Part shown: positions 15,170 to 22,875 of the stretch, one piece after another
How the letters are laid out: each line of letters begins with the position of its first letter
Position numbering within the stretch: the stretch's first letter is position 1
From: Neptunitalea lumnitzerae
Lineage (GTDB): Bacteria > Bacteroidota > Bacteroidia > Flavobacteriales > Flavobacteriaceae
DNA: 64,000 nucleotides
Direction: 5' to 3'
NCBI RefSeq assembly: GCF_027924185.1
Contig: NZ_BRVO01000001.1
Span: 1,240,001-1,304,000, forward strand
The notes under the pieces: model-generated
The model's input: the letters and a program-made list of their open reading frames with translations, nothing else
Told to the model about the DNA's origin: nothing
The model's database searches: none
Translations under genes and position numbers: made by a program

Positions 15170-15200
15170 AAGCCGCTTAAAAAGCGGCTTTGTTGTTTTT
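15170..15200 (+). terminator. Array-type hairpin terminator
   Basis: AAGCCGCTT-AAAA-AGCGGCTT then TTGTTGTTTTT. It is the last array element on the right side. Confidence 0.8.
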
Positions 15201-15265
15201 AGTTACAAACGTTTAACTTATATTTCCTCTAAAATCACCTCCAGTTTATATCAAACCACATTAGC

Positions 15266-15841
15266 TTAATCTTTATTATAATCATCTTCATAATCATTAA
15301 AAAAATAGCTAAAGTTTCTCATTTTTATGGTTCGGTGTTTTCGCTTAAAATCGGGTAGTGATAATCGGTATTCCTCATTACTTTCGGCATTAATGGTTAT
15401 GAGCAGTATACCTACTTCAGTATCTTCAATAAAAATGTTATTGTTAGCTATTTGTATGTTATAAATAAGCCCCACATACAATTCAGTTACCTTAAGGTTC
15501 TCAATTGCTACAATACGAGTGCCATGTTTTTCATCATAAATGATGATCAATTTTTCTCCAAACCATTTTATATAATATAGTTGAATTCCATCATCTGAAT
15601 GATTACTAAAAGGTTGGTAATTCACTACAATACCATCGTTATGTTTAATTTTCACACAACATCTCCCAAAGTTTGTTTTGTCGTGCTGGAACCAAGCAAG
15701 TTGATTACCGTTGGTTGCTATATTTTTTAATGTAATGGCATGACTAGCCATTTCACTTTCCCATTCAATAATGTTGTCTTCATTTATAACATCAAATCCT
15801 TCATTCCAAAGATTGAGTATAATTATGTCCCAGAACTTCAT
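15266..15841 (-). CDS. Hypothetical protein (191 aa)
   Basis: Soluble, no signal peptide, beta-rich with alternating hydrophobic strands and an acidic C terminus (FFNDYEDDYNKD). Family not recognised. It starts MKFWDIIILNLWNEGFDV. It is isolated: about 75 bp from the next gene on the same strand and convergent with the array terminator. Nothing visible suggests a catalytic role. Confidence 0.55.
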   Translation of the reverse strand: MKFWDIIILNLWNEGFDVINEDNIIEWESEMASHAITLKNIATNGNQLAWFQHDKTNFGRCCVKIKHNDGIVVNYQPFSNHSDDGIQLYYIKWFGEKLIIIYDEKHGTRIVAIENLKVTELYVGLIYNIQIANNNIFIEDTEVGILLITINAESNEEYRLSLPDFKRKHRTIKMRNFSYFFNDYEDDYNKD

Positions 15842-15915
15842 GTATGCTTATTTATTTAAACTTTATTAAGGTTTGTTTGTGGTTTAATAGCTATTTGTAG
15901 TGCCATATAACATTT

Positions 15916-16614
15916 CTAAAAAGCTACTGTAATTTTTTCTCCCGGTGTAACTAGGGGTTGCATGTTTTCTACAGGACCCCATGTTTCTTTAGCGCTTGGT
16001 ACCTGTTGTGGGTATAGGTGATAGATGTAATACATTTGTGCATCAATTTCTTTTTCTTCCTCTTTCGCATATTGTAAAATCCAATAGGGTACAAAGGCTA
16101 CATCAATATTTTTTGTACTGCTAATAACTTCAGGGTCGGTAGTGTCGCCCGACAGAAATATACGTTTACCATGCCAGGTAATAAGGTATGAGTAATGCCT
16201 AAACGGAATGCCAAATATTTTATGTTTGGTTTTAAACGCTTTAATTTCAAACCCCGGAATAGTTTCACCTAGTTTTTCAAGCGCTTTAATATTATGCACC
16301 CCAAAATGCTGTCCGCCTTTTGTTTTCATTACGCTTTTTAAATTCTTTTTAGAGTAATGGTCAGCGTGTTTATGGGTGTATATAAATATGGCATCTTGTG
16401 TAATGCTGTCTAACTCAGCATCATCAAACTCCATATAGCCATGCGCACCAGATTTATAAGGGAAATCTATATAAAAATTAGTAGTACCATCTGTCATATA
16501 CAGTCCGCAGTTGCCCATAAACTCAATGGTAATTTGGTTGTTTTGGGCGTAGGTAAAACGGGTTGTAAAAGCACAAGCTAGTATAAGCAATAGGCTAGAG
16601 TAGTGTAATTTCAT
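15916..16614 (-). CDS. Secreted MBL-fold (UlaG-like) hydrolase
   Basis: MKLHYSSLLLILACAFTTRFTY is a signal peptide, so the enzyme should be periplasmic or exported. The metallo-beta-lactamase motif is at 80-86 (THKHADH: His81, His83, Asp85, His86), with His140 and Asp157 (FLSGDTTD) as further metal ligands. This is the arrangement of the UlaG-like branch (family of L-ascorbate-6-phosphate lactonase and related hydrolases). The substrate is unknown, and the signal peptide makes a sugar-phosphate lactonase role less likely. The family length of about 210-240 residues is kept. Confidence 0.8.
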   Translation of the reverse strand: MKLHYSSLLLILACAFTTRFTYAQNNQITIEFMGNCGLYMTDGTTNFYIDFPYKSGAHGYMEFDDAELDSITQDAIFIYTHKHADHYSKKNLKSVMKTKGGQHFGVHNIKALEKLGETIPGFEIKAFKTKHKIFGIPFRHYSYLITWHGKRIFLSGDTTDPEVISSTKNIDVAFVPYWILQYAKEEEKEIDAQMYYIYHLYPQQVPSAKETWGPVENMQPLVTPGEKITVAF

Positions 16615-16638
16615 AGGTTAGGTGCTATTAGGTTTTCT

Positions 16639-16646
16639 CAAATATA
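16639..16646 (-). promoter_or_regulatory. Candidate -7 box TATATTTG for the MBL gene
   Basis: On the minus strand TATATTTG lies about 25 bp upstream of the ATG, a usual distance for flavobacterial promoters. Confidence 0.5.
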
Positions 16647-16691
16647 ACACTTTTGTGTAAATGTTTTTAATAGCACCTAACTATGTTGTTA

Positions 16692-17210
16692 CTACTCGGT
16701 AACATAGTATTTTACAGCTACCAATTCCATAGCGCTTGGTGCCCCGAGTAAGGTAGAGTCTTCTTCAATATCTAATGTAAACACACAGCTGCTGTTGGCA
16801 GCTATACCCAAGCAGTTTTCAGAAGCCAAGTTAGCATACGCAGATGAGGTAACCATACCGTCAATAGCTATGCTAAAGTAAGGGTAACCAGTAACCGCAT
16901 AGTTATTAGAGTTGTTTAGTTTTATTTCCATTTGCAAACGGTGGCTGTTATTACCAGTGTCTTGGGTGTATTCAAAAAGTAACACTTCATAGGTGAAGTT
17001 TTCTAGCTCGTTTCCGGTTTGAGCAGGTTCGTCTACAGCTTCTTCAAAATCACACGATACCTCTTGCTCGGTATAATACACATACGATTGTCCGTTACTG
17101 TAGGTGTACTGTGGTATTTGAATTGTTTTGGTACAGTTGTCATCAGATTCACAGCCAAAAAATAAGACAGCTATTAGCATTAGTATGCTAAGGTTAAAAC
17201 ATTTTATCAT
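16692..17210 (-). CDS. Hypothetical lipoprotein (172 aa)
   Basis: MIKCFNLSILMLIAVLFFGCES is a lipoprotein signal with lipobox Cys20. The mature 150 residues are beta-rich with paired cysteines and an NNSNNYAVTGYPYFSI stretch typical of an Ig-like sandwich. No family is recognised. It is the gene before the MBL hydrolase on the same strand, with a 77-bp gap that includes a separate candidate promoter, so the two are probably not an operon. Confidence 0.55.
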   Translation of the reverse strand: MIKCFNLSILMLIAVLFFGCESDDNCTKTIQIPQYTYSNGQSYVYYTEQEVSCDFEEAVDEPAQTGNELENFTYEVLLFEYTQDTGNNSHRLQMEIKLNNSNNYAVTGYPYFSIAIDGMVTSSAYANLASENCLGIAANSSCVFTLDIEEDSTLLGAPSAMELVAVKYYVTE

Positions 17211-17312
17211 GATGTATTGGTTAAGTTTTTTCTGTGGGAAATTTACTGAATTTTTATAAGAACTCGTATGTGGTTAATCATTTATTAATATGAGGTAGTG
17301 GTATTTAGTAAC

Positions 17313-17320
17313 TATCTTTG
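17313..17320 (+). promoter_or_regulatory. Candidate -7 box TATCTTTG
   Basis: It fits TAnnTTTG. Transcription would begin near 17326, leaving almost no leader for an ATG at 17331 but a normal 45-nt leader for ATG 17373. Confidence 0.5.
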
Positions 17321-17372
17321 AGGGAGTGCCATGGAGTATTTTATCTTAAAATATATTGATACCTTTATAGTT

Positions 17373-17894
17373 ATGGATGTAGACTTTACCAATATCAGTT
17401 ATTTAGAAAAAGGAAACCAACAACAGCAAAATTTATATAGGTTGCTTACCACGCATAACGTGCTGTCTGTTTTAGCGCCATACCAACCTTTGGTGGTGGG
17501 TACTATTCCTATTGGTATTGACGTAGAAGGTAGCGATGCTGATATTATTCTACAGTTTGATTGTATAGAGGAACTTCCTATGCTTTTACACCAACAGTTT
17601 TCGGAATATGCTAACTACCGTTTGCGTATGCAAGCTGATAATGTATTAGTGTGTAACTTTAGTATAGAGGAGGTGCCTTTTGAGCTGTATGCTACCAACA
17701 TACCTACGCAAGCGCAGTATGCTTTTAAACATATGTTGAAGGAGTACGAAATATTACAAAAGAAAGGAGCTACATTTAAAGCTGAGGTGCTAGCGCTTAA
17801 AAAATCGGGCATGAAAACCGAACCTGCCTTTTGTAAATTGTTAGGGTTAGAGGGGAATCCGTATGAGGTATTATTAAAATATAATTTAGAATAA
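17373..17894 (+). CDS. DUF4269 nucleotidyltransferase-fold protein
   Basis: MDVDFTNISYLEKGNQQQQN followed by VVGTIPIGIDVEGSDADIIL identifies DUF4269, a small family with a nucleotidyltransferase-like core (GT...SDaDi motif) and unknown substrate. I use ATG 17373 because family members begin just before the ISYLxxGN motif and because the TATCTTTG box at 17313 leaves little room for the upstream ATG at 17331, which would add 14 residues. The protein is about 173 residues, the normal size, and cytoplasmic. The next gene follows by 42 bp. Confidence 0.8.
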   Translation: MDVDFTNISYLEKGNQQQQNLYRLLTTHNVLSVLAPYQPLVVGTIPIGIDVEGSDADIILQFDCIEELPMLLHQQFSEYANYRLRMQADNVLVCNFSIEEVPFELYATNIPTQAQYAFKHMLKEYEILQKKGATFKAEVLALKKSGMKTEPAFCKLLGLEGNPYEVLLKYNLE

Positions 17895-17936
17895 CGCGTT
17901 GGTATAATTATTGAATACGGTACCTAAATTGTTATT

Positions 17937-18842
17937 ATGAAAGCAACCTATCTCATTATTTTAATTTTCGTTGTGGGCAGTTTACAAGCAATTGCCTACC
18001 CAATACCACCACAGCCGTTACGCAAACTAGTAGCCAATGCTGAAACTATTGTATATGCAAAAGTAGTAGCTATTGAAAGCATTGAACATGACCAGCAATG
18101 GAACGATGTGAAAGCAACGTTACAAATTACAGAGGTGCTACAAGGGAAAGTAACCCAAGCTAGTATTCAGGTGTTTTTTTCTAATGGGATGATTTGTCCT
18201 GCACCTGCTAAATATGAAAAAGGAACTTTTGTATTAGCTTTTTTAAATAAGGAAGGGAACCATTATGTAACACAGGCACTCTCGTACGGTTCTAAAAAGT
18301 TAACTTCAGATGCGTATAGCGTATACAAACAACGAATTTTAGAGATTCAGACTATAGCTGCTATAAAAAACGAACAGCAAAAAATTATAAAAACTGTTGA
18401 ATGGTTGGTTACATGTGCCGAGCACCCAGTAACAAGATGGGAAGGTGTCTATGAGCTGTCTCCTAATAGTGATTTCATGGCTTATTATGATGATACTATT
18501 GAAACAAAAAATAGACGCTATTTTTTAACTGAAAGTCAAACCAAGCGTTTGCGTATGGCATTATTTAAGATTGAAGAGCTAAACTATGAAGATTTGGGAT
18601 TAATAGGCCTTACCGTACAAGAAAATGATGAAGTGATGCTGCAGTTTTTAATAGAAAAGATGCGCTCTGTTGATGTTGATACCTGTTGGTATACTGAACG
18701 TCTAATGGAGTATATAGCTACTATTGCTAACCGACAAGATTTAAAACAGATAGTTGCCGAAATGAATGCTATAGATATTTTAGAAGCGGGGTCTAGAAAA
18801 AAACATGATGACTTGGTAAGAAGGTTTATAAAAATTATGTAA
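17937..18842 (+). CDS. Hypothetical secreted/periplasmic protein (301 aa)
   Basis: The signal peptide MKATYLIILIFVVGSLQAIA ends before YPIPPQPLRK. The N-terminal ~120 residues form a beta domain with AETIVYAKVVAIE and ITEVLQGKV segments, a pattern seen in Bacteroidetes exported proteins of unknown role. The C-terminal half is helical and repeat-like. Function unknown. The next gene follows in 32 bp and is probably cotranscribed. Confidence 0.6.
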   Translation: MKATYLIILIFVVGSLQAIAYPIPPQPLRKLVANAETIVYAKVVAIESIEHDQQWNDVKATLQITEVLQGKVTQASIQVFFSNGMICPAPAKYEKGTFVLAFLNKEGNHYVTQALSYGSKKLTSDAYSVYKQRILEIQTIAAIKNEQQKIIKTVEWLVTCAEHPVTRWEGVYELSPNSDFMAYYDDTIETKNRRYFLTESQTKRLRMALFKIEELNYEDLGLIGLTVQENDEVMLQFLIEKMRSVDVDTCWYTERLMEYIATIANRQDLKQIVAEMNAIDILEAGSRKKHDDLVRRFIKIM

Positions 18843-18874
18843 AAAAAGACTATCTTGATTTTTATATACGTGTA

Positions 18875-19573
18875 ATGAAGAAATTATTTTTATTGTGGAT
18901 GATATTAATACCTATGCTGGCATTGGCGGAGTATAATGGTGTTTTTATTGAGAGCACAATTACCATGAAAGATGGAACGGAGGTTACCGGTTTTAGATAC
19001 CGAGCACATTTTGCTGAGAGTGCAGAAACTATTGATTATTTTGAATCTAATTGGGAGGTGTTGTTTGCTAATGATATGACGTATGAACCTGGTGAGTATT
19101 CGTATTACCAGCATTTGTTGAAATATGAGAACAACAATTATTTGGTGTACAAAATGGTGTCTCCTGTAGCTTTAGAGTTAGCAAATGTTGCAAAGGTAAC
19201 CGTGGTTAATATTATTTCGGCTAGCTATGATATACATATTAATGAACCCCTTTCAGTAACCGATAAGCAATGGATGGATACCCCTAGCATTACCAGTTAT
19301 TACTATAATACGGGTGAGTTTTGCGATAGTGAAGTGTTTATACATGCAGCTGGTGAAGTTGCCGATGAAGTACTAGCACAGTTAAAGGCTATAACCACAA
19401 AGTATACTGCTAAATTGAAAGCCGTGGAGGAGTCTAATAAAGACCATAGGGTAGATGATGATGAAGCAGAAATATTTAGCGCAATTTACAATGAACAAAA
19501 GAAAGAAATAGAGACTTTCTTAAAGCAGCACAAAGCATTAAAAACAATCACCATAACTATGTGTAGTTGTTAG
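18875..19573 (+). CDS. Hypothetical secreted protein (232 aa)
   Basis: MKKLFLLWMILIPMLALAEY is a signal peptide with an ALA-E cleavage site. The mature protein is mixed alpha/beta with a long charged helix (residues ~165-215) and ends in TITMCSC, a C-terminal CxC. Family not recognised. It likely shares a transcript with the secreted protein upstream. No terminator is evident after it. Confidence 0.55.
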   Translation: MKKLFLLWMILIPMLALAEYNGVFIESTITMKDGTEVTGFRYRAHFAESAETIDYFESNWEVLFANDMTYEPGEYSYYQHLLKYENNNYLVYKMVSPVALELANVAKVTVVNIISASYDIHINEPLSVTDKQWMDTPSITSYYYNTGEFCDSEVFIHAAGEVADEVLAQLKAITTKYTAKLKAVEESNKDHRVDDDEAEIFSAIYNEQKKEIETFLKQHKALKTITITMCSC

Positions 19574-19603
19574 TGTTTTAGCAAGTACTTTGTAATTAAG
19601 TTT

Positions 19604-19629
19604 TACATTTTTAAGATGTACTATCTTTG
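19604..19629 (+). promoter_or_regulatory. Operator-like inverted repeat and -7 box
   Basis: TACAT-TTTTAAG-ATGTA (19604-19620) has the same arms and 7-nt spacer as the centre of the palindrome at 21958-21990, followed immediately by TATCTTTG (19622-19629). Confidence 0.45.
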
Positions 19630-19636
19630 AACTACT

Positions 19637-19681
19637 ATGGAAAAGATACCAGTACGTACTATAAAGGAGCCATCGTATTGA
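19637..19681 (+). pseudogene. Possible N-terminal remnant of an AraC-family regulator
   Basis: ATG 19637 opens MEKIPVRTIKEPSY and stops. MEKIPVR is a common opening of flavobacterial AraC-type regulators; nothing downstream continues the frame. It sits 8 bp after a promoter and operator-like site resembling the one beside the intact AraC gene. The stretch is very short, so this is only suggestive. Confidence 0.3.
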
Positions 19682-19814
19682 CTTTGTATAGTACTCTGTG
19701 GGCAATTACTCACTTTTTTTTATTTTGTATAGGACTTCGTTTATAACTTGTTTATATTTAGTGAGTTTTAAGTGCTTCTTAGACTTAGAGCTGTTATCAA
19801 CCAATGAATAATTT

Positions 19815-20321
19815 ATGAAAAATGTCAAATTGAAAGCACTACTACATGTGTTCATGTTTACTATTAGTTTTGTTTTGGTAAATGCCTGTGGAGGTGGTAA
19901 AACAAGTAGCGGATCGTTAGGGAGTTTTGTTGCAATCATGCAGGTAGATGAACCTATAGAAGGTGTATGTGATAATGATAAGGTATATGCAATTCTTCCT
20001 TTAGGGGATAATGGACAAGTGAAGGCACAATCTCCTAAAACCAATGAAGAAATAGCTCAAATGCTAAATGCAGAGGTTACCTTTTTAAAAGATAACACTA
20101 GCTATTCTGATAAGGGGATGGTAAGGCTTATTGTAAATTGTAAAGGAGAAATGGTACAATGTGCAATAGACAATAAAACTAAGAGTGCCGAGTTAGATGC
20201 TCAAATAGTAGCTGTTTTTAATACTCTTAAATCATGGGAGGCTGCAACTATGAACGGAACTCCTGTAGACTCTTCGGTTTTAATTAGTTTTACTATTAAA
20301 AATGGTACAATAGAATTGTAA
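19815..20321 (+). CDS. Lipoprotein with TonB-C-terminal-like domain (168 aa)
   Basis: The signal (MKNVKLKALLHVFMFTISFV) ends at a lipobox LVNACGGG with Cys25. Residues ~85-168 resemble the TonB C-terminal fold: VRLIVNCKGEMVQCAID, then a helix and WEAATMNGTPVDSSVLISFT. Bacteroidetes carry many such lipoproteins that are not the energy transducer itself, and here the membrane anchor of a true TonB is missing. The role is unknown. The CPBP protease gene starts 8 bp downstream, so they form an operon. Confidence 0.65.
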   Translation: MKNVKLKALLHVFMFTISFVLVNACGGGKTSSGSLGSFVAIMQVDEPIEGVCDNDKVYAILPLGDNGQVKAQSPKTNEEIAQMLNAEVTFLKDNTSYSDKGMVRLIVNCKGEMVQCAIDNKTKSAELDAQIVAVFNTLKSWEAATMNGTPVDSSVLISFTIKNGTIEL

Positions 20322-20328
20322 TAAGCCT

Positions 20329-21105
20329 ATGAAAAAATCGTTACGTGTACTTTTATTAGTGGCAGTTAGTTTTCTTGTTTTCTACTTTTTTAATAAGGCT
20401 GCTTTTGGTTGGCTACGGTCTTCCTTATCTAATGTAATTGGTGTAAAAGGTATTAGCCATATAATTACCTACTGCATTGTGGGAGTACCCCTTTTTGTTG
20501 GTACATTAGTAGCTTCTAAAGAGAATAACTTTTTACGGAGTTTAGGGCTAAGAGCCAATGCTTTCAAGGGTTTTGGGTTAGCCCTAGTGTTTACCCTACC
20601 TATGCTCATTGGTGGAGCCCTTTTTTTTAACTTCAATACAGAAATTACGTGGGACGAATTTTTAATAGGAGCAGTAGCCGCTGCATTTTTTGAAGAGCTT
20701 TATTTTAGAGGTTTTTTGTTTGGGCTTTTATTTAAGAATACCAAAATAGGTTTTATACCAGCAATTATAGTGGGGGCTGTATTGTTTGCTATGGGGCATT
20801 TGTACCAAAGTACAGACCCAGCAGAGTTAATAGGTATTTTTACCATGACCTTTTTGGGGGCAGTCTTATTTGCATGGGTGTATTGCGAATGGGGGTATAA
20901 CCTGTGGGTTGCTATAAGCTTACACTTTTGGATGAATTTCTCGTGGATGCTTTTCAGCGTTTCTGAAACTGCTTTAGGAGGTAGTGCTGCTAATATTTTT
21001 AGGTTTACAACAGTGGCTTTTGTAATTGTAGGTACCGTGGTTTATAAACTACGTACCCATAAAGGGTTAGAAGTAAACCGTAAAACCTTGTGGATTAAAA
21101 TGTGA
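20329..21105 (+). CDS. CPBP family intramembrane metalloprotease
   Basis: Eight or so membrane segments and the three CPBP (Abi/CaaX-protease) motifs are present: Glu122-Glu123-xxx-Arg127 in FFEELYFRGFLFG, His157 in FAMGHLYQ, and HFWMNFSW near residue 205. These residues coordinate the metal inside the membrane. Members cleave CaaX-like or small membrane peptides, or protect from bacteriocins; the substrate here is unknown. The length of 258 residues is typical. It is the second gene of an operon with the TonB-like lipoprotein and is convergent with the AraC gene, 7 bp away. Confidence 0.85.
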   Translation: MKKSLRVLLLVAVSFLVFYFFNKAAFGWLRSSLSNVIGVKGISHIITYCIVGVPLFVGTLVASKENNFLRSLGLRANAFKGFGLALVFTLPMLIGGALFFNFNTEITWDEFLIGAVAAAFFEELYFRGFLFGLLFKNTKIGFIPAIIVGAVLFAMGHLYQSTDPAELIGIFTMTFLGAVLFAWVYCEWGYNLWVAISLHFWMNFSWMLFSVSETALGGSAANIFRFTTVAFVIVGTVVYKLRTHKGLEVNRKTLWIKM

Positions 21106-21112
21106 TTTTACG

Positions 21113-21955
21113 TTACTCTTTTAGCTGTTTGCGGTAAGCAGAGGGCGATACCTTGTAATAGCTTTTAAAGTTTTTATAAAAGTGACTTTCGTCTACAAAA
21201 CCAAATTCATTGGCTATTTCAGAAAAGGAGAGGGTAGGTTGTTGTACTCTTTTTTCAATGGCTTGCATTCTGCATTGTAAAATATATTGCTTTACGGTAG
21301 TATTCATTTCTTGTTTAAAATAAGCACAGAGTTTGTTGTATGTAAGGTTAAACGTTTCTGCAATGGTACTTAACTTAAGCATTTCAGGTGTTCGTAAATT
21401 CTTTTGTATGTATCTAATAATAGGGCGTATGTTAGGTTCAGGAATGCCTTTTTCAGTAGTGCCTGGACGTATGGCAATATTGCGTTCTACCAGCATAAGT
21501 ATGCATAGCACTTGGTAATAAATTAGGTTTAAGTTGCTAAATGCATTATCCTGTAAGGCTACTAGTAAATTGTAATAGTGTTTCATTAAATGGGCATCTT
21601 TTTCTGCAAGTGCAATAAAAGGATGCATAACAGATTTTGCTCTGATAGGGGGAGTAGCCTTACCATTGGAAATTTCAATTAAACGTTTCAGCTCCATTTT
21701 GGTGTCTTCCGTAACTCGGCATACATAAGCATGAGATTCGGGTGTTAGCCTTAAAGTTACTTGGTCATTTTTATTTAAGAAAACAATTCCCGGAGCTGTA
21801 AGGGTAACGGTTATGTTATTCCTTGTTAAGGTACCTGTTCCTGTTTCTAAAAACAATAAGGTTTGGTATGGTATGTTTATGGGCTCGTTTATGGTATTAT
21901 TCCCTGAAACAGTAAAGGCATCAATTGCAGCGCTTATGCGGGTGTTTAAGTTCAT
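21113..21955 (-). CDS. AraC-family transcriptional regulator
   Basis: The C-terminal ~100 residues (about 180-278) carry the two helix-turn-helix units of the AraC/XylS family: LKLSTIAETFNLTYNKLCAY and LSFSEIANEFGFVDESHFYK, followed by FKSYYKVSPSAYRK. The N-terminal 150 residues are a cupin-like ligand-binding domain. It is divergent from the siderophore-interacting protein gene, with a perfect 13-bp inverted repeat in the 85-bp gap. By position it probably controls that gene and itself. Confidence 0.85.
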   Translation of the reverse strand: MNLNTRISAAIDAFTVSGNNTINEPINIPYQTLLFLETGTGTLTRNNITVTLTAPGIVFLNKNDQVTLRLTPESHAYVCRVTEDTKMELKRLIEISNGKATPPIRAKSVMHPFIALAEKDAHLMKHYYNLLVALQDNAFSNLNLIYYQVLCILMLVERNIAIRPGTTEKGIPEPNIRPIIRYIQKNLRTPEMLKLSTIAETFNLTYNKLCAYFKQEMNTTVKQYILQCRMQAIEKRVQQPTLSFSEIANEFGFVDESHFYKNFKSYYKVSPSAYRKQLKE

Positions 21956-21957
21956 AG

Positions 21958-21990
21958 TGTAAAATTACATATTTAAGATGTAATTTTACA
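21958..21990. promoter_or_regulatory. Perfect 13-bp inverted repeat, candidate operator
   Basis: TGTAAAATTACAT and ATGTAATTTTACA flank a 7-nt spacer (ATTTAAG). It lies 3 bp from the AraC start codon and 50 bp from the divergent ATG at 22041. Its central arms and spacer recur at 19604-19620. Confidence 0.7.
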
Positions 21991-22040
21991 TAAATAGATG
22001 TGGTGAATTATAGAACTTTGTATCCACTAAAAAAGTTGTT

Positions 22041-22850
22041 ATGACCACAGAAAAGGAAACTATAAAACCACAGCTAATGAAAGCGGTGTTAACCGTTAAA
22101 GAAAAACAAGTTTTAACCCCACACTACATCAGAATAATTTTAGAAGGAGAAGACTTGGGTATATACGCGCAGGCAAACGAAGGCGATAACAATAAAATTC
22201 TAATTCCTTTAGATAAATCTGCTAAACTTACTTTGCCCGATGGCCCGGTGAAAGGGGGCGATGCTAAGTTGGCTATGAGAACGTATACCATGCGTTCGTT
22301 AGATTTGGAAAAAGGCGAAATGGCTATTGACTTTGTAATGCACGGTGAAACAGGACCTGCTTCTACTTGGGCAATTCATGCTGAAAAAGGAGATGAGCTT
22401 GGGGTTTTAATGAAGGTAAAAACAAAACCCCTTTTTCAATCGGCAGCATATTACTTTATTATGGGCGACCATACCGCATTACCTGTAATTAGTGTAATGC
22501 TAGAGAAATTACCCAAAGATGCAAGTGGGGATGTGCTTATTGAGGTGTATAGTGAAGATGATGTACTAGATTTGGTGAAACCGGCGAATGTAAATGTGAA
22601 GTGGGTATGTAATAATGCTCCTGGTGATACCTCTATGTTGCTACCTGAATTTAAAAGGTATGATATAACTAAAGAAACCGATAAGTTTGTTTTTGCTGCA
22701 GCAGAATTTAATGTTATAAAAGAAATACAAGAGGTGTTAAGAGCCGATGATACGCTAGAGCGTAAGAACTGGTATGCTTTTTCTTATTGGAAACATGGAG
22801 TAGCGGAGGATGCTTCTGCCAACGACCGTAGAGGATTAAGAAATGCATAA
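22041..22850 (+). CDS. Siderophore-interacting protein (FAD-binding ferric reductase family)
   Basis: The FAD-binding motif RTYTMR (80-85) follows an N-terminal beta-barrel, then a NAD(P)H-binding half (YYFIMGDHTALPVISVML) and the closing NWYAFSYWKHGVAED motif of the SIP/ViuB family. Such proteins reduce ferric siderophores in the cytoplasm to free iron. The length of 269 residues is normal. The divergent AraC regulator and the palindrome between them suggest specific, probably inducer-dependent control. No siderophore receptor or biosynthesis gene is nearby. Confidence 0.85.
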   Translation: MTTEKETIKPQLMKAVLTVKEKQVLTPHYIRIILEGEDLGIYAQANEGDNNKILIPLDKSAKLTLPDGPVKGGDAKLAMRTYTMRSLDLEKGEMAIDFVMHGETGPASTWAIHAEKGDELGVLMKVKTKPLFQSAAYYFIMGDHTALPVISVMLEKLPKDASGDVLIEVYSEDDVLDLVKPANVNVKWVCNNAPGDTSMLLPEFKRYDITKETDKFVFAAAEFNVIKEIQEVLRADDTLERKNWYAFSYWKHGVAEDASANDRRGLRNA

Positions 22851-22875
22851 ATTGGTTTAGTACTGATGGTATTAG

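Noticed and set aside
757-15200. Prophage or IS-driven genomic island
   Set aside because: No phage structural gene, integrase, transposase or IS terminal repeats could be seen; only the intron remnant is a recognisable mobile element.
21333-21518. 61-residue plus-strand frame inside the AraC gene
   Set aside because: Antisense to the helix-turn-helix region; no promoter.
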